A DNA stretch of 64,000 nt from Chryseobacterium hagamense. Lineage in GTDB: Bacteria > Bacteroidota > Bacteroidia > Flavobacteriales > Weeksellaceae. The notes beneath the pieces are model-generated. The model saw only the letters and a program-made list of their open reading frames with translations, searched no databases and was not told where the DNA came from. The position numbers were made by a program, and so were the translations under genes. Position 1 is the stretch's first letter. The number at the start of each line of letters is the position of its first letter. The stretch spans positions 1-64,000 of the forward strand of contig NZ_BJYJ01000003.1 in assembly GCF_007991455.1 (NCBI RefSeq). Reading direction: 5' to 3'. This document shows, piece by piece, positions 35,985 through 44,768 of the stretch.

Positions 35985-36659
35985 ATGAAAAAATACCTCA
36001 TTGCTGCCGGTTTACTTATCGGAACCGGAGCTGTTATCAATACCACGGTACAGTCCTGCACGACACTGGCGACATCTGATCTGGGATTGTCGATCATCAA
36101 AAGGCTGCTTTTAAACGGCATCGATAAAGGAGCAAACATTTACAGCAACCGGGATGCATTTCTGCAGAACAATATGGTTGATAAGGCCTTGCCGAAACAG
36201 CTCAGGGAAATTAATACCCTGCTGGAAAGAGTAGCGCCTTCCCTGGTCGCAAAAGAGCGGGCGTATATTGCCGATGCTGCGGTTTACACGGTTAATATTT
36301 CGAAACCGATCCTGGTAGGTGCCGTTAACAGTCTGAATGCACAGGATGTAGCCCGGATTATCCAGGGAGAGAAAGGAACGGCCACCTTAATCCTGAAAGA
36401 AAAAACCTCACAGCAGCTGATTGCAGCCATTACGCCGAAAGTTGATGAGCAATTGAATCAGTATGGAATAGTGAAAAGCATCAATACGGCTTTATCCGGA
36501 AGCAATTTCCTGGGAAGCCTCCTGGGCAGCAAAACCACCGTCAATTCCGGCGGACTGAGCCAACTGGCTTCGGAGCAGCTGGTAAACGGGATATTCAATA
36601 TTATTGAAGACTATGAAATCCAGAACTCCAACTCACTGTTGGGACCGCTTGGAAAGTAA
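35985..36659 (+). CDS. DUF4197 family exported protein
   Basis: 224 residues. N-terminal signal with a Cys at about residue 25 (QSCTTLA), probably a lipoprotein. The mature part fits the DUF4197 pattern: LLNGIDKGANIYSNRDAF, ALPKQLREINTLL, DAAVYTVNISKPILVGAVNSL, and the hallmark AQDVARIIQGEKGTATLILKEKT, then ITPKVDEQLNQYGIV. The function of the family is unknown. It stands alone with a short space before the DUF493 gene on the same strand. Confidence 0.75.
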   Translation: MKKYLIAAGLLIGTGAVINTTVQSCTTLATSDLGLSIIKRLLLNGIDKGANIYSNRDAFLQNNMVDKALPKQLREINTLLERVAPSLVAKERAYIADAAVYTVNISKPILVGAVNSLNAQDVARIIQGEKGTATLILKEKTSQQLIAAITPKVDEQLNQYGIVKSINTALSGSNFLGSLLGSKTTVNSGGLSQLASEQLVNGIFNIIEDYEIQNSNSLLGPLGK

Positions 36660-36696
36660 AAAATTTTCATTATCTTTATGAAGATATTAAAAGCAG

Positions 36697-37002
36697 ATGG
36701 ATATATTACAAGGAAATCAACATGCAAGCCCCGAAGATTTTTATAATTCTTTGAGGGAGAAACTGGAAGATCACCACGATTTTCCGGAAGATTATTTATT
36801 TAAATTTATTATTCCTACCGATGAGGCTAAACTAACGGAAATTTATAAGGTATTCGATGGAATTAAGTTTACCCTCGGAAACCGGGAAAGCAAAAACGGA
36901 AAGTATACGGCCTGCAACATCAATGCATTTGTCCTGGATGCCAATCAGGTAGTTAACATTTATCAGGAAGTAGCCAAAATAGAAGGGGTTATTCTCTTAT
37001 AA
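36697..37002 (+). CDS. DUF493 (YbeD-like) family protein
   Basis: 101 residues, cytoplasmic. The DUF493/YbeD ACT-like fold is recognisable from FPEDYLFKFIIP at the start, the central KFTLGNRESKNGKYTACNI and the C-terminal VVNIYQEVAKIEGVILL. In Enterobacteria YbeD sits between the lipoate genes and DacA and is thought to be regulatory; here lip genes are not nearby. It is preceded by a -7-like TATCTTTA and followed by a strong terminator. Confidence 0.85.
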   Translation: MDILQGNQHASPEDFYNSLREKLEDHHDFPEDYLFKFIIPTDEAKLTEIYKVFDGIKFTLGNRESKNGKYTACNINAFVLDANQVVNIYQEVAKIEGVILL

Positions 37003-37006
37003 AATT

Positions 37007-37036
37007 AAAAAGTCAGCGTTTCTGCTGACTTTTTAG
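37007..37036 (+). terminator. Rho-independent terminator, probably bidirectional
   Basis: AAAAAGTCAGC / GCTGACTTTTT stem with a short loop between two convergent genes. Confidence 0.85.
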
Positions 37037-37055
37037 TTTTTTGGATCCCGCTCGA

Positions 37056-37406
37056 TTACTTATCAATAAAGTATTTTACGTTTTCAACCGGTCTTCCCAG
37101 CATAGCTACCGAACCTTTGATGATGATCGGTCTTTGGATCAGCCTCGGATTCTCAGCCAAGATTTTAATCCATTCTTCTTCCGAATAATTCTTTCCGGCA
37201 TATTTCTCGACATAGAGCTTTTCATTTTTTCGGATGATATGAAAAACACTTTGGTTGAGTTTCTTCAAAACCGTTTTGATTTCAAGTTCGCTCAGCGGAT
37301 CTTCAATGATGTTGATGATCTCAAAAGGAACACCGTTTTCGTCAAGATATTCCAGAACAGCGTTCGACTTCGAGCAGTTTCCGTTATGTAAAACTTTCAC
37401 GACCAT
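37056..37406 (-). CDS. arsenate reductase (glutaredoxin-type) / ArsC-Spx family protein
   Basis: 116 residues, cytoplasmic thioredoxin-fold protein. The active-site Cys is in NCSKSNAVLEYL at residues 10-21, where arsenate reductases of the YffB/ArsC family usually have CGTS/CSKS. The Arg-containing RPIIIKGSVAMLGRP near residue 92-106 and the EEEWIKILAENPRLIQRP segment complete the family. True ArsC enzymes reduce arsenate with glutaredoxin; many such single genes without ars neighbours have other or unknown roles, and none are seen here. Family firm, activity uncertain. Confidence 0.85.
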   Translation of the reverse strand: MVVKVLHNGNCSKSNAVLEYLDENGVPFEIINIIEDPLSELEIKTVLKKLNQSVFHIIRKNEKLYVEKYAGKNYSEEEWIKILAENPRLIQRPIIIKGSVAMLGRPVENVKYFIDK

Positions 37407-37490
37407 CTTTATTAATTGTATTTAAGTGAAACTTGTTTAAAAACTGTACCAGCAATTAACTTACCAAGATTACCGGACGGTAAAACTTTA

Positions 37491-38105
37491 TTAAAACAGG
37501 CCGTTCAGTTCGGCTTCGATCTTCTCTAAGATAAATCCGAAATCTTCAGGTTTTTCCACGAAATCCAGGTCGTCCACTTCAATAATCAGCAGCTTTCCCT
37601 CGGTATAGCCGGAAATCCATTTCTCATATTTCTGGTTCAGCTTGGAAAGGTATTCGATACTGATTGACGCTTCGTATTCCCTTCCTCTTTTATAGATCTT
37701 CTTTACCAGGTTCGGAACATCAGATTTCAGGTAAATCAGGAGATCTGGTGCCGAGACAAAAGATTTCATCAGGTTAAATACCGCCTCGTAATTCCTGAAG
37801 TCACGGTCCGAGAGCAGGTTCATATCATTCAGGTTCTCGGCAAAAATATGGGCATCTTCATAGATCGTACGGTCCTGAATGATGTTTTTACCGCTTTCAC
37901 GGATTTCCTTTACCTGCCGGAAACGGCTTCCGAGGAAATAGATCTGGAGGGCAAAACTCCACTTGCTCATATCTGCATAAAAATCTTCCAGATAGGGGTT
38001 GTGGTCTACATCTTCAAACTGGGCATCCCAGCCGTAATGCTTTGAAAGCATCGTCGTTAATGTGGTTTTCCCCGCTCCAATGTTTCCTGTAACTGCAATA
38101 TGCAT
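37491..38105 (-). CDS. deoxynucleoside kinase family protein
   Basis: 204 residues, cytoplasmic. Walker A GNIGAGKTT at residues 7-15, the substrate-binding DRTIYEDAHIFAENL (the DRS/ERS-type motif), the lid ARG-like KRGREYEASI and YLKSDVPNLVKKI in between. Such enzymes phosphorylate deoxyadenosine, deoxyguanosine or deoxycytidine for salvage. The start ATG gives the canonical MHIAVTGNIG. It lies 40 bases downstream of a secreted beta-propeller-like protein on the same strand; no functional link is evident. Confidence 0.92.
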   Translation of the reverse strand: MHIAVTGNIGAGKTTLTTMLSKHYGWDAQFEDVDHNPYLEDFYADMSKWSFALQIYFLGSRFRQVKEIRESGKNIIQDRTIYEDAHIFAENLNDMNLLSDRDFRNYEAVFNLMKSFVSAPDLLIYLKSDVPNLVKKIYKRGREYEASISIEYLSKLNQKYEKWISGYTEGKLLIIEVDDLDFVEKPEDFGFILEKIEAELNGLF

Positions 38106-38145
38106 ATTTTTTCTAAGTATATTTTAAAGGTTGTCTGATCACTTG

Positions 38146-39123
38146 TTAAATGCCGGCTGCCTGAACTTCCGAACTGTCCTCAATAAGTTTCTGCAGGGAA
38201 CTTTCCGCAGGGTTTTTGCTTTCTATTTCCTGGGTTTTCTGTTCCAGCTTCTGCTCCGGGCTGCTGGGTTCTGCAGGCTTTTCTGCGGATTTTTCCACGT
38301 CCTGTTCCTTTGCTTTAGGCACCGGGTCAGGATCAGTTTTCAACTTCTCCTCCTGCGCCTTTTCAAGGTTGTAAAGATACAGGTTGTTGGCTTTGATTTC
38401 AAAATAAGAGAGGGTATTTTTATCCACAATCCGTGCTTCGGGATCGCCGAAAATCTTAACCATTTCTTTTTCCGGAACGTACTGCAAAACCGAATGATCC
38501 GTTATCACCAGAATGGCTTCATTCTCCCTGCGGAAACGCTTCCCGTTTTCTACCGGTACTTCAAAAAGCTTTTCAAATTTTAAAGTAAATACCCTCATGT
38601 GATTGCGGGTAAGGATGTACACTTTGTTTTCGTACACCAGAAGATCCGTCAGATCATCGAAGCTCGCATCAAAAGGATAGGAATTGATGGTATTGTCGTT
38701 TCTGAAATTGTACTGGATAAGCCGTTTGGTGCTTTCGTCCAGCAGCCAGATCTGCTGCAGGTCTTCGGCATAGGCCATCTTAATGAAACCGAACTTCTGC
38801 CTGAAATCTACTTTCTGGATTTCATTTAAATTCTGGTCCACAAACTTCATTTCCTGCGCGTTTTCCGAAAACAGCGGCACACTCAGCGGGTTCTGTACGG
38901 TCTGTACCTTATACGGAACCGTAAGCATCATTTTCCCAAGCTGCCTGCCCAGTGAGTCGTATTTGGTAAAACTGAATTCCTTATTCTTATAAATATACAG
39001 GTTTCCGTAATCGTCAACAAGCATATCCTTTGCATCCTTCAGTTTCAGCGTATCCAAAGGAAGAGCCTTCTGTGCCGTTACTGAACAGAAAAGCAGAACA
39101 AATATCAATTGGAGTAGTTTCAA
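38146..39123 (-). CDS. secreted hypothetical protein, beta-propeller-like with charged tail
   Basis: 325 residues, signal peptide ends SVTAQ. The middle shows repeated short strands of the type GNLYIYKNKEFSFTKYDSLG, QIWLLDESTKRLIQYNF and NKVYILTRNHMRVFTLKFE, like the blades of a six- or seven-bladed propeller. The last 70 residues are a disordered, Pro/Glu/Lys-rich tail (KPAEPSSPEQKLEQKTQEIE). Such proteins are common in Flavobacteriia; the function is unknown. Upstream of the deoxynucleoside kinase. Confidence 0.7.
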   Translation of the reverse strand: MKLLQLIFVLLFCSVTAQKALPLDTLKLKDAKDMLVDDYGNLYIYKNKEFSFTKYDSLGRQLGKMMLTVPYKVQTVQNPLSVPLFSENAQEMKFVDQNLNEIQKVDFRQKFGFIKMAYAEDLQQIWLLDESTKRLIQYNFRNDNTINSYPFDASFDDLTDLLVYENKVYILTRNHMRVFTLKFEKLFEVPVENGKRFRRENEAILVITDHSVLQYVPEKEMVKIFGDPEARIVDKNTLSYFEIKANNLYLYNLEKAQEEKLKTDPDPVPKAKEQDVEKSAEKPAEPSSPEQKLEQKTQEIESKNPAESSLQKLIEDSSEVQAAGI

Positions 39124-39210
39124 ATTATTTTACGATCATATATTTCCGGAAGAAATGTTGCGAATTTACTGTTTTTATTAAGTCCGACAGCCATTGCGCC
39201 TGATTTTAAC

Positions 39211-40236
39211 TTATTGAAAAGCGACTTCATAAATCTTCGACCAGTTCTTTCCCGTTACGAGCATATTATCCCCTTTAAAAGCAATCCCATTCAGAACGTG
39301 CTCTGTATTGTTTTTCGTATACTCTTCGGTTATTTTTGTAAAATCGAATTTGCCCACTACTTCCCCTGTGGCAGGATTTATTTTCAGGATATAAGGCTGA
39401 TGCCATACGTTGGCGTAAATAAAACCGTTATGGTATTCCAGTTCGTTGATCTGGCTGTAGATCGTTTTGTTTCCTCCGACCGGCAGTGTTTTTACGACTT
39501 TTGAAGGATTACCGGGATCCAGAAAGTAAAGGTCATTGGAACCCGAATCCGCAATCAGGTTTTTTCCGTCATACGTGAGCCCCCATCCTTCACCGAATTC
39601 GTTGGGCAATGGAAATTCCGAGATTTTCTTCAGGGTATTCTTATCATAGACAAAGCCGATCTTGTTGCGGTAGGTCAGCTGGTAGATCTTGTCTCCGGCC
39701 ATCGCAATGCCTTCGGAAAATATGTCTTCCGGCTGCTTTTCCGTTGTTACCGTGGCCGTACTTCCCAGAGGATATTTAATGAGCTGAGATGCCTTTTCCA
39801 GTCCGTCGCTTTCATAGACCATATTGCCTTCCATCAGGAAACCTTCCACAAAATTTTCCGGGTTGTGGGGATATTCCGCGACGATTTTATAGGAGATATC
39901 CTGCTCCGGTGTTTTGGAAAAAACATTGATCGTGGCATCCTGGGTTAGGGTTTCACCGCCTTTGGTTTTGATATTGAAGGTCACTTCGTTGTCGCCGAAT
40001 TCAAAGAACTTCGGATCGATGGTTAAAGAAGAGGTTTCCTTATCGCCAAAGCTGATGGAAATGCTTTCTGCATTTTCCGTCACCTCTTGCGGCAGATTCA
40101 GTTTGTCCCCGAAACGATAGCCTTTTTCTTCCATCGAATGATTATAATCCGCGAGGCTGTCCAGTATTTTTTTGTCGTTTTTACAGGAAACCAGCAGCAG
40201 TACTGCCGCAAAGCCTGTGAGAACACTTTTTTTCAT
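39211..40236 (-). CDS. glutaminyl-peptide cyclotransferase-like lipoprotein, copy A
   Basis: 341 residues from the second in-frame Met (40236), chosen because it matches the start of its neighbour. Lipobox LLLVSC. An N-terminal cadherin-like strand region (VTFNIKTKGGETLTQDATI) is followed by the beta-propeller of the plant/bacterial QC family (PF05096-like): FVEGFLMEGNMVYESDG, DIFSEGIAMAGDKIYQLTY, EFGEGWGLTYDGKNLI, INELEYHNGFIYANVW. The family converts N-terminal Gln to pyroglutamate. It is a tandem copy of the next gene, 4 to 14 bases apart, and probably in one transcript. Confidence 0.85.
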   Translation of the reverse strand: MKKSVLTGFAAVLLLVSCKNDKKILDSLADYNHSMEEKGYRFGDKLNLPQEVTENAESISISFGDKETSSLTIDPKFFEFGDNEVTFNIKTKGGETLTQDATINVFSKTPEQDISYKIVAEYPHNPENFVEGFLMEGNMVYESDGLEKASQLIKYPLGSTATVTTEKQPEDIFSEGIAMAGDKIYQLTYRNKIGFVYDKNTLKKISEFPLPNEFGEGWGLTYDGKNLIADSGSNDLYFLDPGNPSKVVKTLPVGGNKTIYSQINELEYHNGFIYANVWHQPYILKINPATGEVVGKFDFTKITEEYTKNNTEHVLNGIAFKGDNMLVTGKNWSKIYEVAFQ

Positions 40237-40249
40237 TAAATACAATTAA

Positions 40250-41272
40250 TTATTTTACGGCTACTTCGTAAATCTTTGACCAGTTCTTCCCGGTAACCAG
40301 CATATGGTCCCCTTTGAAAGCAATTCCGTTCAGTACATCATCGCTGCCTTTGGTATTCTGCTTCGCAATATCTGTAAAGTCAAAGGTTCCTATTACTTCC
40401 CCGTTGGCCGGGTTGATTTTTAAAATAACCGGCTTCTGCCATACGTTGGCATAAATAAACCCGTTGTGGTATTCAAGCTCGTTCAGCTGATCGTAAACCT
40501 GTGAGCTTCCGGCCACTGCGATGTACTTGATCATTTTGGAAGGATCTGCCGGATCAAGGAAGTACAAGAGTTTACTTCCGTCCGAGGCGATCAGGTATTT
40601 GCCGTCATACGTCAGGCCCCATCCTTCGCCTAACACGTTCGGGTATGGGAATTCGGAGAGAAGCTTCAGGGAATTCTTATCGTAGATATAGCCCTTCTTG
40701 CTCTGCCAGGTCAGCTGGTAGATCTTGTCGCCGACAATGGTGCTTCCTTCGGAGAAATCTTCCTGCGCCTGCTTGGTGGAAGCTAAAGGCGTTGTGGTGC
40801 CGAGGGTATATTTCAGGATCTGGGAAGACCCGTTCTGCCCGTCACTTTCATAGATGGTGTTCCCTTCGATCTGGAATCCCTGCACGAAGTTTTTAGGATC
40901 ATGCGGATATTCCGCTACAATTTCATAATTGATTTTCTGTTCGGGATTCTTTGCAAAAACATTAATGGTCGCATCCTGCGTTAAGGTTTCGCCGCCTTTG
41001 GTTTTAATATTAAAGGTCACTGCATTGTCACCGAGGGTGAAATATTTCGGATCAATGGCCAGGCTGGAGGTTTCCTTATCGCCGAAGCTGATGGATATAC
41101 TTTCCGCATCGTCCGTTACTTCTTTCGGTAAAGTCAGTTTATCTCCGAAGTGGTAGCCTTTCTCCATCATCGAATTGTTGTAGTCGGCCAGTGAGTCCAG
41201 CACTTTTTTATCATCCCTGCATGAAGCCAACATCAAAACCGCCAGACATCCTATTAAAATATTTTTTTTCAT
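40250..41272 (-). CDS. glutaminyl-peptide cyclotransferase-like lipoprotein, copy B
   Basis: 340 residues. Lipobox MLASC. The same two-part layout as copy A, with long near-identical stretches (SISISFGDKETSSL, NELEYHNGFIYANVW, GIAFKGDHMLVTGKNWSKIY). It differs most in the middle, at SKKGYIYDKNSLKLL and around ILKYTLGTTTPLAS. The pair most likely arose by recent tandem duplication; the lipoprotein anchor puts both at the periplasmic face or the surface, where they would modify secreted proteins. Confidence 0.85.
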   Translation of the reverse strand: MKKNILIGCLAVLMLASCRDDKKVLDSLADYNNSMMEKGYHFGDKLTLPKEVTDDAESISISFGDKETSSLAIDPKYFTLGDNAVTFNIKTKGGETLTQDATINVFAKNPEQKINYEIVAEYPHDPKNFVQGFQIEGNTIYESDGQNGSSQILKYTLGTTTPLASTKQAQEDFSEGSTIVGDKIYQLTWQSKKGYIYDKNSLKLLSEFPYPNVLGEGWGLTYDGKYLIASDGSKLLYFLDPADPSKMIKYIAVAGSSQVYDQLNELEYHNGFIYANVWQKPVILKINPANGEVIGTFDFTDIAKQNTKGSDDVLNGIAFKGDHMLVTGKNWSKIYEVAVK

Positions 41273-41732
41273 TGATTTCTAAATAATTTCCCCAAAATTA
41301 GCAAAATTTATCCCTCCAAGCTAATTTCATCGGCAGGTTCACCAAATTGTAATATGCTACTGTTGAAAAATCCTCTTTTCCCTTGTGTTTTTGATGCATT
41401 TCAAAGTCATTGAATATAAATTAGCAAAGTATCTTTCTAGAACTTCAATTCAATTGGTTCTTTTTGCTTGAATAAAGTTAAACTGTTTTATCGTCAGGAC
41501 CACCCCGTCAAAAATTCCTGCGGAATTTTCGCCACCCCTCCAAGGGAGGGGAATTATTAGATCACTTATATTCAGCAATTTAGTCTGAATATGTTAAATT
41601 TATTTCAGATTACACTGAATTATAAAATCAAAGATTTTAAAAAACTTTTGTGCGCTTGTCCTGTCTTAGATATTCAACTTTTTTACTCAGTATGAATATC
41701 TTTTGCGACTTCTGCGGTAAAATCCCCAACAA
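41273..41732. other. intergenic region with GACCACCCCG repeat copy 2
   Basis: 460 bases between the upstream end of QC copy B and the end of the antiporter gene. AT-rich, with one dispersed repeat at 41498-41554. No gene is seen. Confidence 0.5.
41498..41554 (+). repeat. dispersed palindromic repeat, family GACCACCCCG, copy 2
   Basis: GACCACCCCGTCAAAAATTC, then CTGCGGAATTTTCGCCACC and CCTCCAAGGGAGGGG. Two nested hairpins: AAAATTCC/GGAATTTT and CCCTCC/GGGAGGG. It is about 84% like copy 3 by eye; the first copy is degenerate. Confidence 0.85.
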
Positions 41733-43346
41733 TTACCCATGGGAAAAGCCGGTGATTTTGGCTTCGTCGAAGTCCAGCTGCATTTCGATGGTTCTCATCA
41801 CATGGTCGTCGAAAATTTTCTCGCGCTTCATGCGGTGCAGTTCATTGCGCTGGGCCTGGATCAGCTGGCGCATCACTTCCTTGTTTTCGTTCATTGCGGT
41901 TACGTAATCGCCTGCGGAGGCCAGGCACTGTGACTTGTCGGCCATCATTAGCATTTCGTTTTCCAGGCGGTGTTTCTGATGCTGTACCAGGCTGTTGTTT
42001 TGTACCAGACCGGAGAAATCGTTTTCAAGTTTGTGCAGGGCCGTTTCTTTCAGTTGTTTCATCAGAATGACTTCCTGTTTTTCTTCCGGCAGCTCGCTTC
42101 CGGCATCCTTTATCTTTAACAGTCTTAAAATAGGCGCTAATAAAAGCCCCTGCCCTACCAAAGTAATCAGGATAATAACAAAGGTGACAAACAGAATGAT
42201 GTTCCGGTGCGGGAATGCTTCGCCGTTCGGTAAGAAGGCCGGGATCGACAGGGCCGCGGCAAGTGAAACTACTCCCCTCATGGCAGCAAAACTGATGATG
42301 AACGGTTCACGCCAGTCGGGTTTCGGATTTTTACGGCATACTTCCTTAGAAAACAATCTTGGAAAGTACATCAGCGCATAGCTGTAAAGAATCCTTGTAC
42401 CAATGATCGCTCCGCCAATGACGATGCTGTAGATGATCCCTTCGGAAATGGTATAATCTTTCATCGCCGCAACCACCACCGGCAGCTCCAGCCCGATCAG
42501 GATGAAAATAATGGTATTCATCAGAAAGATCAGCACACTCCAGACATTTCCCGACTGTATCCTGGACGTATGGCTCAGGTAGCAGTGGGAATTGTAGGAC
42601 ATCACCAGACCTCCGGCAACGACGGCCAGTACTCCTGAAAAATGGAAGTGTTCCGCTGCGATATACATGATATACGGAACGATAAGGGTGATAATGGTAT
42701 CGATATTGGAATTGGACGGGATAATCCGAAGCAAAGCCCCGAAAAGCAGTCCCGCTCCGACGCCTACGCCAATTCCTCCGATGGCCATGATGAAAAAGTC
42801 TTTGACGGCTTCCCCGAAAATAAACTGTCCGGAAATAACGGCCGCCAGGGCAAATTTAAAGACAATTAAACTCGATGCATCGTTGATGAGGCTTTCCCCT
42901 TCAAGGATCGTAGTAATTTTTTTAGGAATTTTCACATGCTTCAATACCGAAGTTGCGGCCACGGCGTCCGGCGGTGAATTTACGCCTCCCAGCAGGAACC
43001 CCATTGCTAACGTCAGTCCCGGAATAATGGATGAGGAAAGGTAAGCCACCACGATTGAGGTAAGAAACACCAGCCCGAAAGCCATAGAAAAGATCTGTTT
43101 TCTCCATTTGTGGAAATCCTGCCAGGAAGTGAACCAGGCGGCCTCAAAAAGGATCGGCGGAAGGAAAATCAGGAAAACAAGATCCGGTTCGATTTCGATG
43201 TGCGGCATCCCCGGAACGAGGCTGATGATCAACCCGGCAATCACCAGGAATATCGGATAAGCCACTTTGAGCTTCTGCCCGATCATTACGAGTATCATTA
43301 CAGACAGAAGAACTGCAATGGATATAATAACATAGCTGTGAATCAT
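41733..43346 (-). CDS. Na+/H+ antiporter, CPA1 (NhaP/NHE) family
   Basis: 537 residues: about 12 transmembrane helices (residues 5-410) and a hydrophilic, helical C-terminal tail of about 120 residues. The ion-binding helix 5 motif appears as GESLINDASSLIVFKFA, and GVNSPPDAVAATSVLK and REPFIISFAAMRGVVSLAAALSIP (given in parts) mark the other conserved helices. It would exchange Na+ or K+ for H+ across the inner membrane in pH and salt homeostasis. Single gene, flanked on both sides by repeat-bearing gaps. Confidence 0.92.
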   Translation of the reverse strand: MIHSYVIISIAVLLSVMILVMIGQKLKVAYPIFLVIAGLIISLVPGMPHIEIEPDLVFLIFLPPILFEAAWFTSWQDFHKWRKQIFSMAFGLVFLTSIVVAYLSSSIIPGLTLAMGFLLGGVNSPPDAVAATSVLKHVKIPKKITTILEGESLINDASSLIVFKFALAAVISGQFIFGEAVKDFFIMAIGGIGVGVGAGLLFGALLRIIPSNSNIDTIITLIVPYIMYIAAEHFHFSGVLAVVAGGLVMSYNSHCYLSHTSRIQSGNVWSVLIFLMNTIIFILIGLELPVVVAAMKDYTISEGIIYSIVIGGAIIGTRILYSYALMYFPRLFSKEVCRKNPKPDWREPFIISFAAMRGVVSLAAALSIPAFLPNGEAFPHRNIILFVTFVIILITLVGQGLLLAPILRLLKIKDAGSELPEEKQEVILMKQLKETALHKLENDFSGLVQNNSLVQHQKHRLENEMLMMADKSQCLASAGDYVTAMNENKEVMRQLIQAQRNELHRMKREKIFDDHVMRTIEMQLDFDEAKITGFSHG

Positions 43347-43523
43347 TATTAATTTTTTTTAAAAATACTGAACTGTTTTTAATCATTAATAATTTTTCTT
43401 CAAGGTTTGTGTGAGGGAGATTTTTAAAAGGAAATGTATCTCAGGTAAGTTTAATTGTTATGATATTGCTTAAAATCAGTGAAGACTGAAATCCTGCCAT
43501 TTGATTTTATTGCTTACCTTACT

Positions 43524-43580
43524 GACCACCCCGCCAAAAATTCCTGCGGAATTTTCGCCAACCCTCCGCCGGAGTGGAAT
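43524..43580 (+). repeat. dispersed palindromic repeat, family GACCACCCCG, copy 3
   Basis: GACCACCCCGCCAAAAATTC, CTGCGGAATTTTCGCCAA and CCCTCCGCCGGAGTGGAAT. The same nested inverted repeats as copy 2 at 41498, in the same orientation, on the other side of the antiporter gene. Confidence 0.85.
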
Positions 43581-43742
43581 GTTTGTCTTTCTAAGAAAAT
43601 TCTCTGTTTATCGGCTTTTAGATATATTTTGATGTTGTTTATTTAATTATTTTTTCTTTAATTTTCACATCCAGATGACGATAGTAATCAACAATAAACT
43701 TACTTATTAGCTCCAATTATAACAGGAAACTCCCTGCGTCCG

Positions 43743-43766
43743 GCTTCCCGCTTCCCGCTTCCCGCT
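43743..43766 (+). repeat. short tandem repeat, 7-base unit
   Basis: GCTTCCC three times in succession, followed by GCT. Very short and next to a stop codon; it may be slippage-prone but affects no reading frame. Confidence 0.6.
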
Positions 43767-43772
43767 AGTTAC

Positions 43773-44450
43773 CTAATCTTTTGTAAACGGGATGTTGTTG
43801 TAGAAACCGATCTGGATCTGGCCGCGGTTTTTGTTTTCCTGGATCTGGTTCATGTAGCCTGCTTCGATCCTCATATTTTTGTTGATGACATACCCTAATG
43901 CGCCATACACCCGGTTCCGGTCAAAAACAGGGCTGTCGAGATGAAGGAATATTTCGTTATATACCGAAGCATAAAGTGTTTTAGGTACCATTTCTTTATT
44001 ATTAATCGGAATATTCAGGTTTACATAATACCGGAACCTCATCCTGAAGTCATCCTCAAGAAACCGTTCTTCGAGACGGTAACGGTGCTGGATATTGAAC
44101 CTTCCGAATTTCTGCTTGGTAATGTACTGCTGGAAGATCCGGTGTTCTGTATTTTCTGTTTTTTCGCCGTTCACATAGGGCCTGCTTAAGATAAAGCCAT
44201 ATCCTACCAACACATTGTTGTTGTTTTCAGTCAGGTCATACCCGATTCCGGTACGGATGAGCAGCTGTTCCAGGTCTCCTATGGCATCAAAGTTCCGGTA
44301 CTGGATTTCATTGTGGAAATTTAATTTTTTACTGATTTTATTATTCCCGAAATACATATACCATGCGCCGAGATCATTTTTCTGTGCCTGTAAAACCGTG
44401 GCCGCCATTGTAAAGAGTCCTAAAAATACCTTCCTCAATTTATTTCCCAT
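43773..44450 (-). CDS. DUF2490 family outer-membrane beta-barrel-like protein
   Basis: 225 residues with a signal peptide (ends TVLQAQ). The mature part shows the alternating amphipathic strands of a small outer-membrane barrel: DLGAWYMYFGNNKIS, LNFHNEIQYRNFD, NVLVGYGFILSRPY, RFNIQHRYRLEERF, FRMRFRYYVNLNIP. These match DUF2490, which occurs widely in Bacteroidota and has no known function. Single gene. Confidence 0.85.
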   Translation of the reverse strand: MGNKLRKVFLGLFTMAATVLQAQKNDLGAWYMYFGNNKISKKLNFHNEIQYRNFDAIGDLEQLLIRTGIGYDLTENNNNVLVGYGFILSRPYVNGEKTENTEHRIFQQYITKQKFGRFNIQHRYRLEERFLEDDFRMRFRYYVNLNIPINNKEMVPKTLYASVYNEIFLHLDSPVFDRNRVYGALGYVINKNMRIEAGYMNQIQENKNRGQIQIGFYNNIPFTKD

Positions 44451-44768
44451 TGTTTATTATTAATATCTATCGCAAACAACAAATTTAATAATTTAAATCA
44501 ATAATAGCAAAAGAAGCCGTTTCACAAATGCCTCTTTACATAAAATAAAAATGATGGTGAATGCATGAATTCTAAAAAGTTAAGATCAGTAAAATTTAAA
44601 ATTACAATCCCTCATCCACCCCATTCTACTAAGTGAATTCAATCATCATGGGAAAAATCCCAGCCTGTGTGATTAAGGCTAAACAAAGCCTATTTAATTC
44701 GGGCCATCGGGAGGACGATAAAACTGACTAAATTCCTTATGTTCCAGTAAGGTGGTTTTAACATATAA
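44451..44768. other. intergenic region with no feature seen
   Basis: 318 AT-rich bases between the DUF2490 gene start and the end of the VOC gene. I see no gene and no clear terminator or promoter box. Confidence 0.4.

Larger units (their letters stand above)
43347..43772. other. intergenic region with GACCACCCCG repeat copy 3
   Basis: 426 bases, no gene. Holds the repeat at 43524-43580 and a short tandem array at 43743-43766 in which the 7-base unit GCTTCCC is present three times in a row, directly before the end of the DUF2490 gene. Confidence 0.5.

Noticed and set aside
41498..43580. GACCACCCCG repeats as a CRISPR array
   Set aside because: Only three copies in the window, two of them 2 kb apart, each with imperfect internal palindromes and no regular spacers or cas genes.
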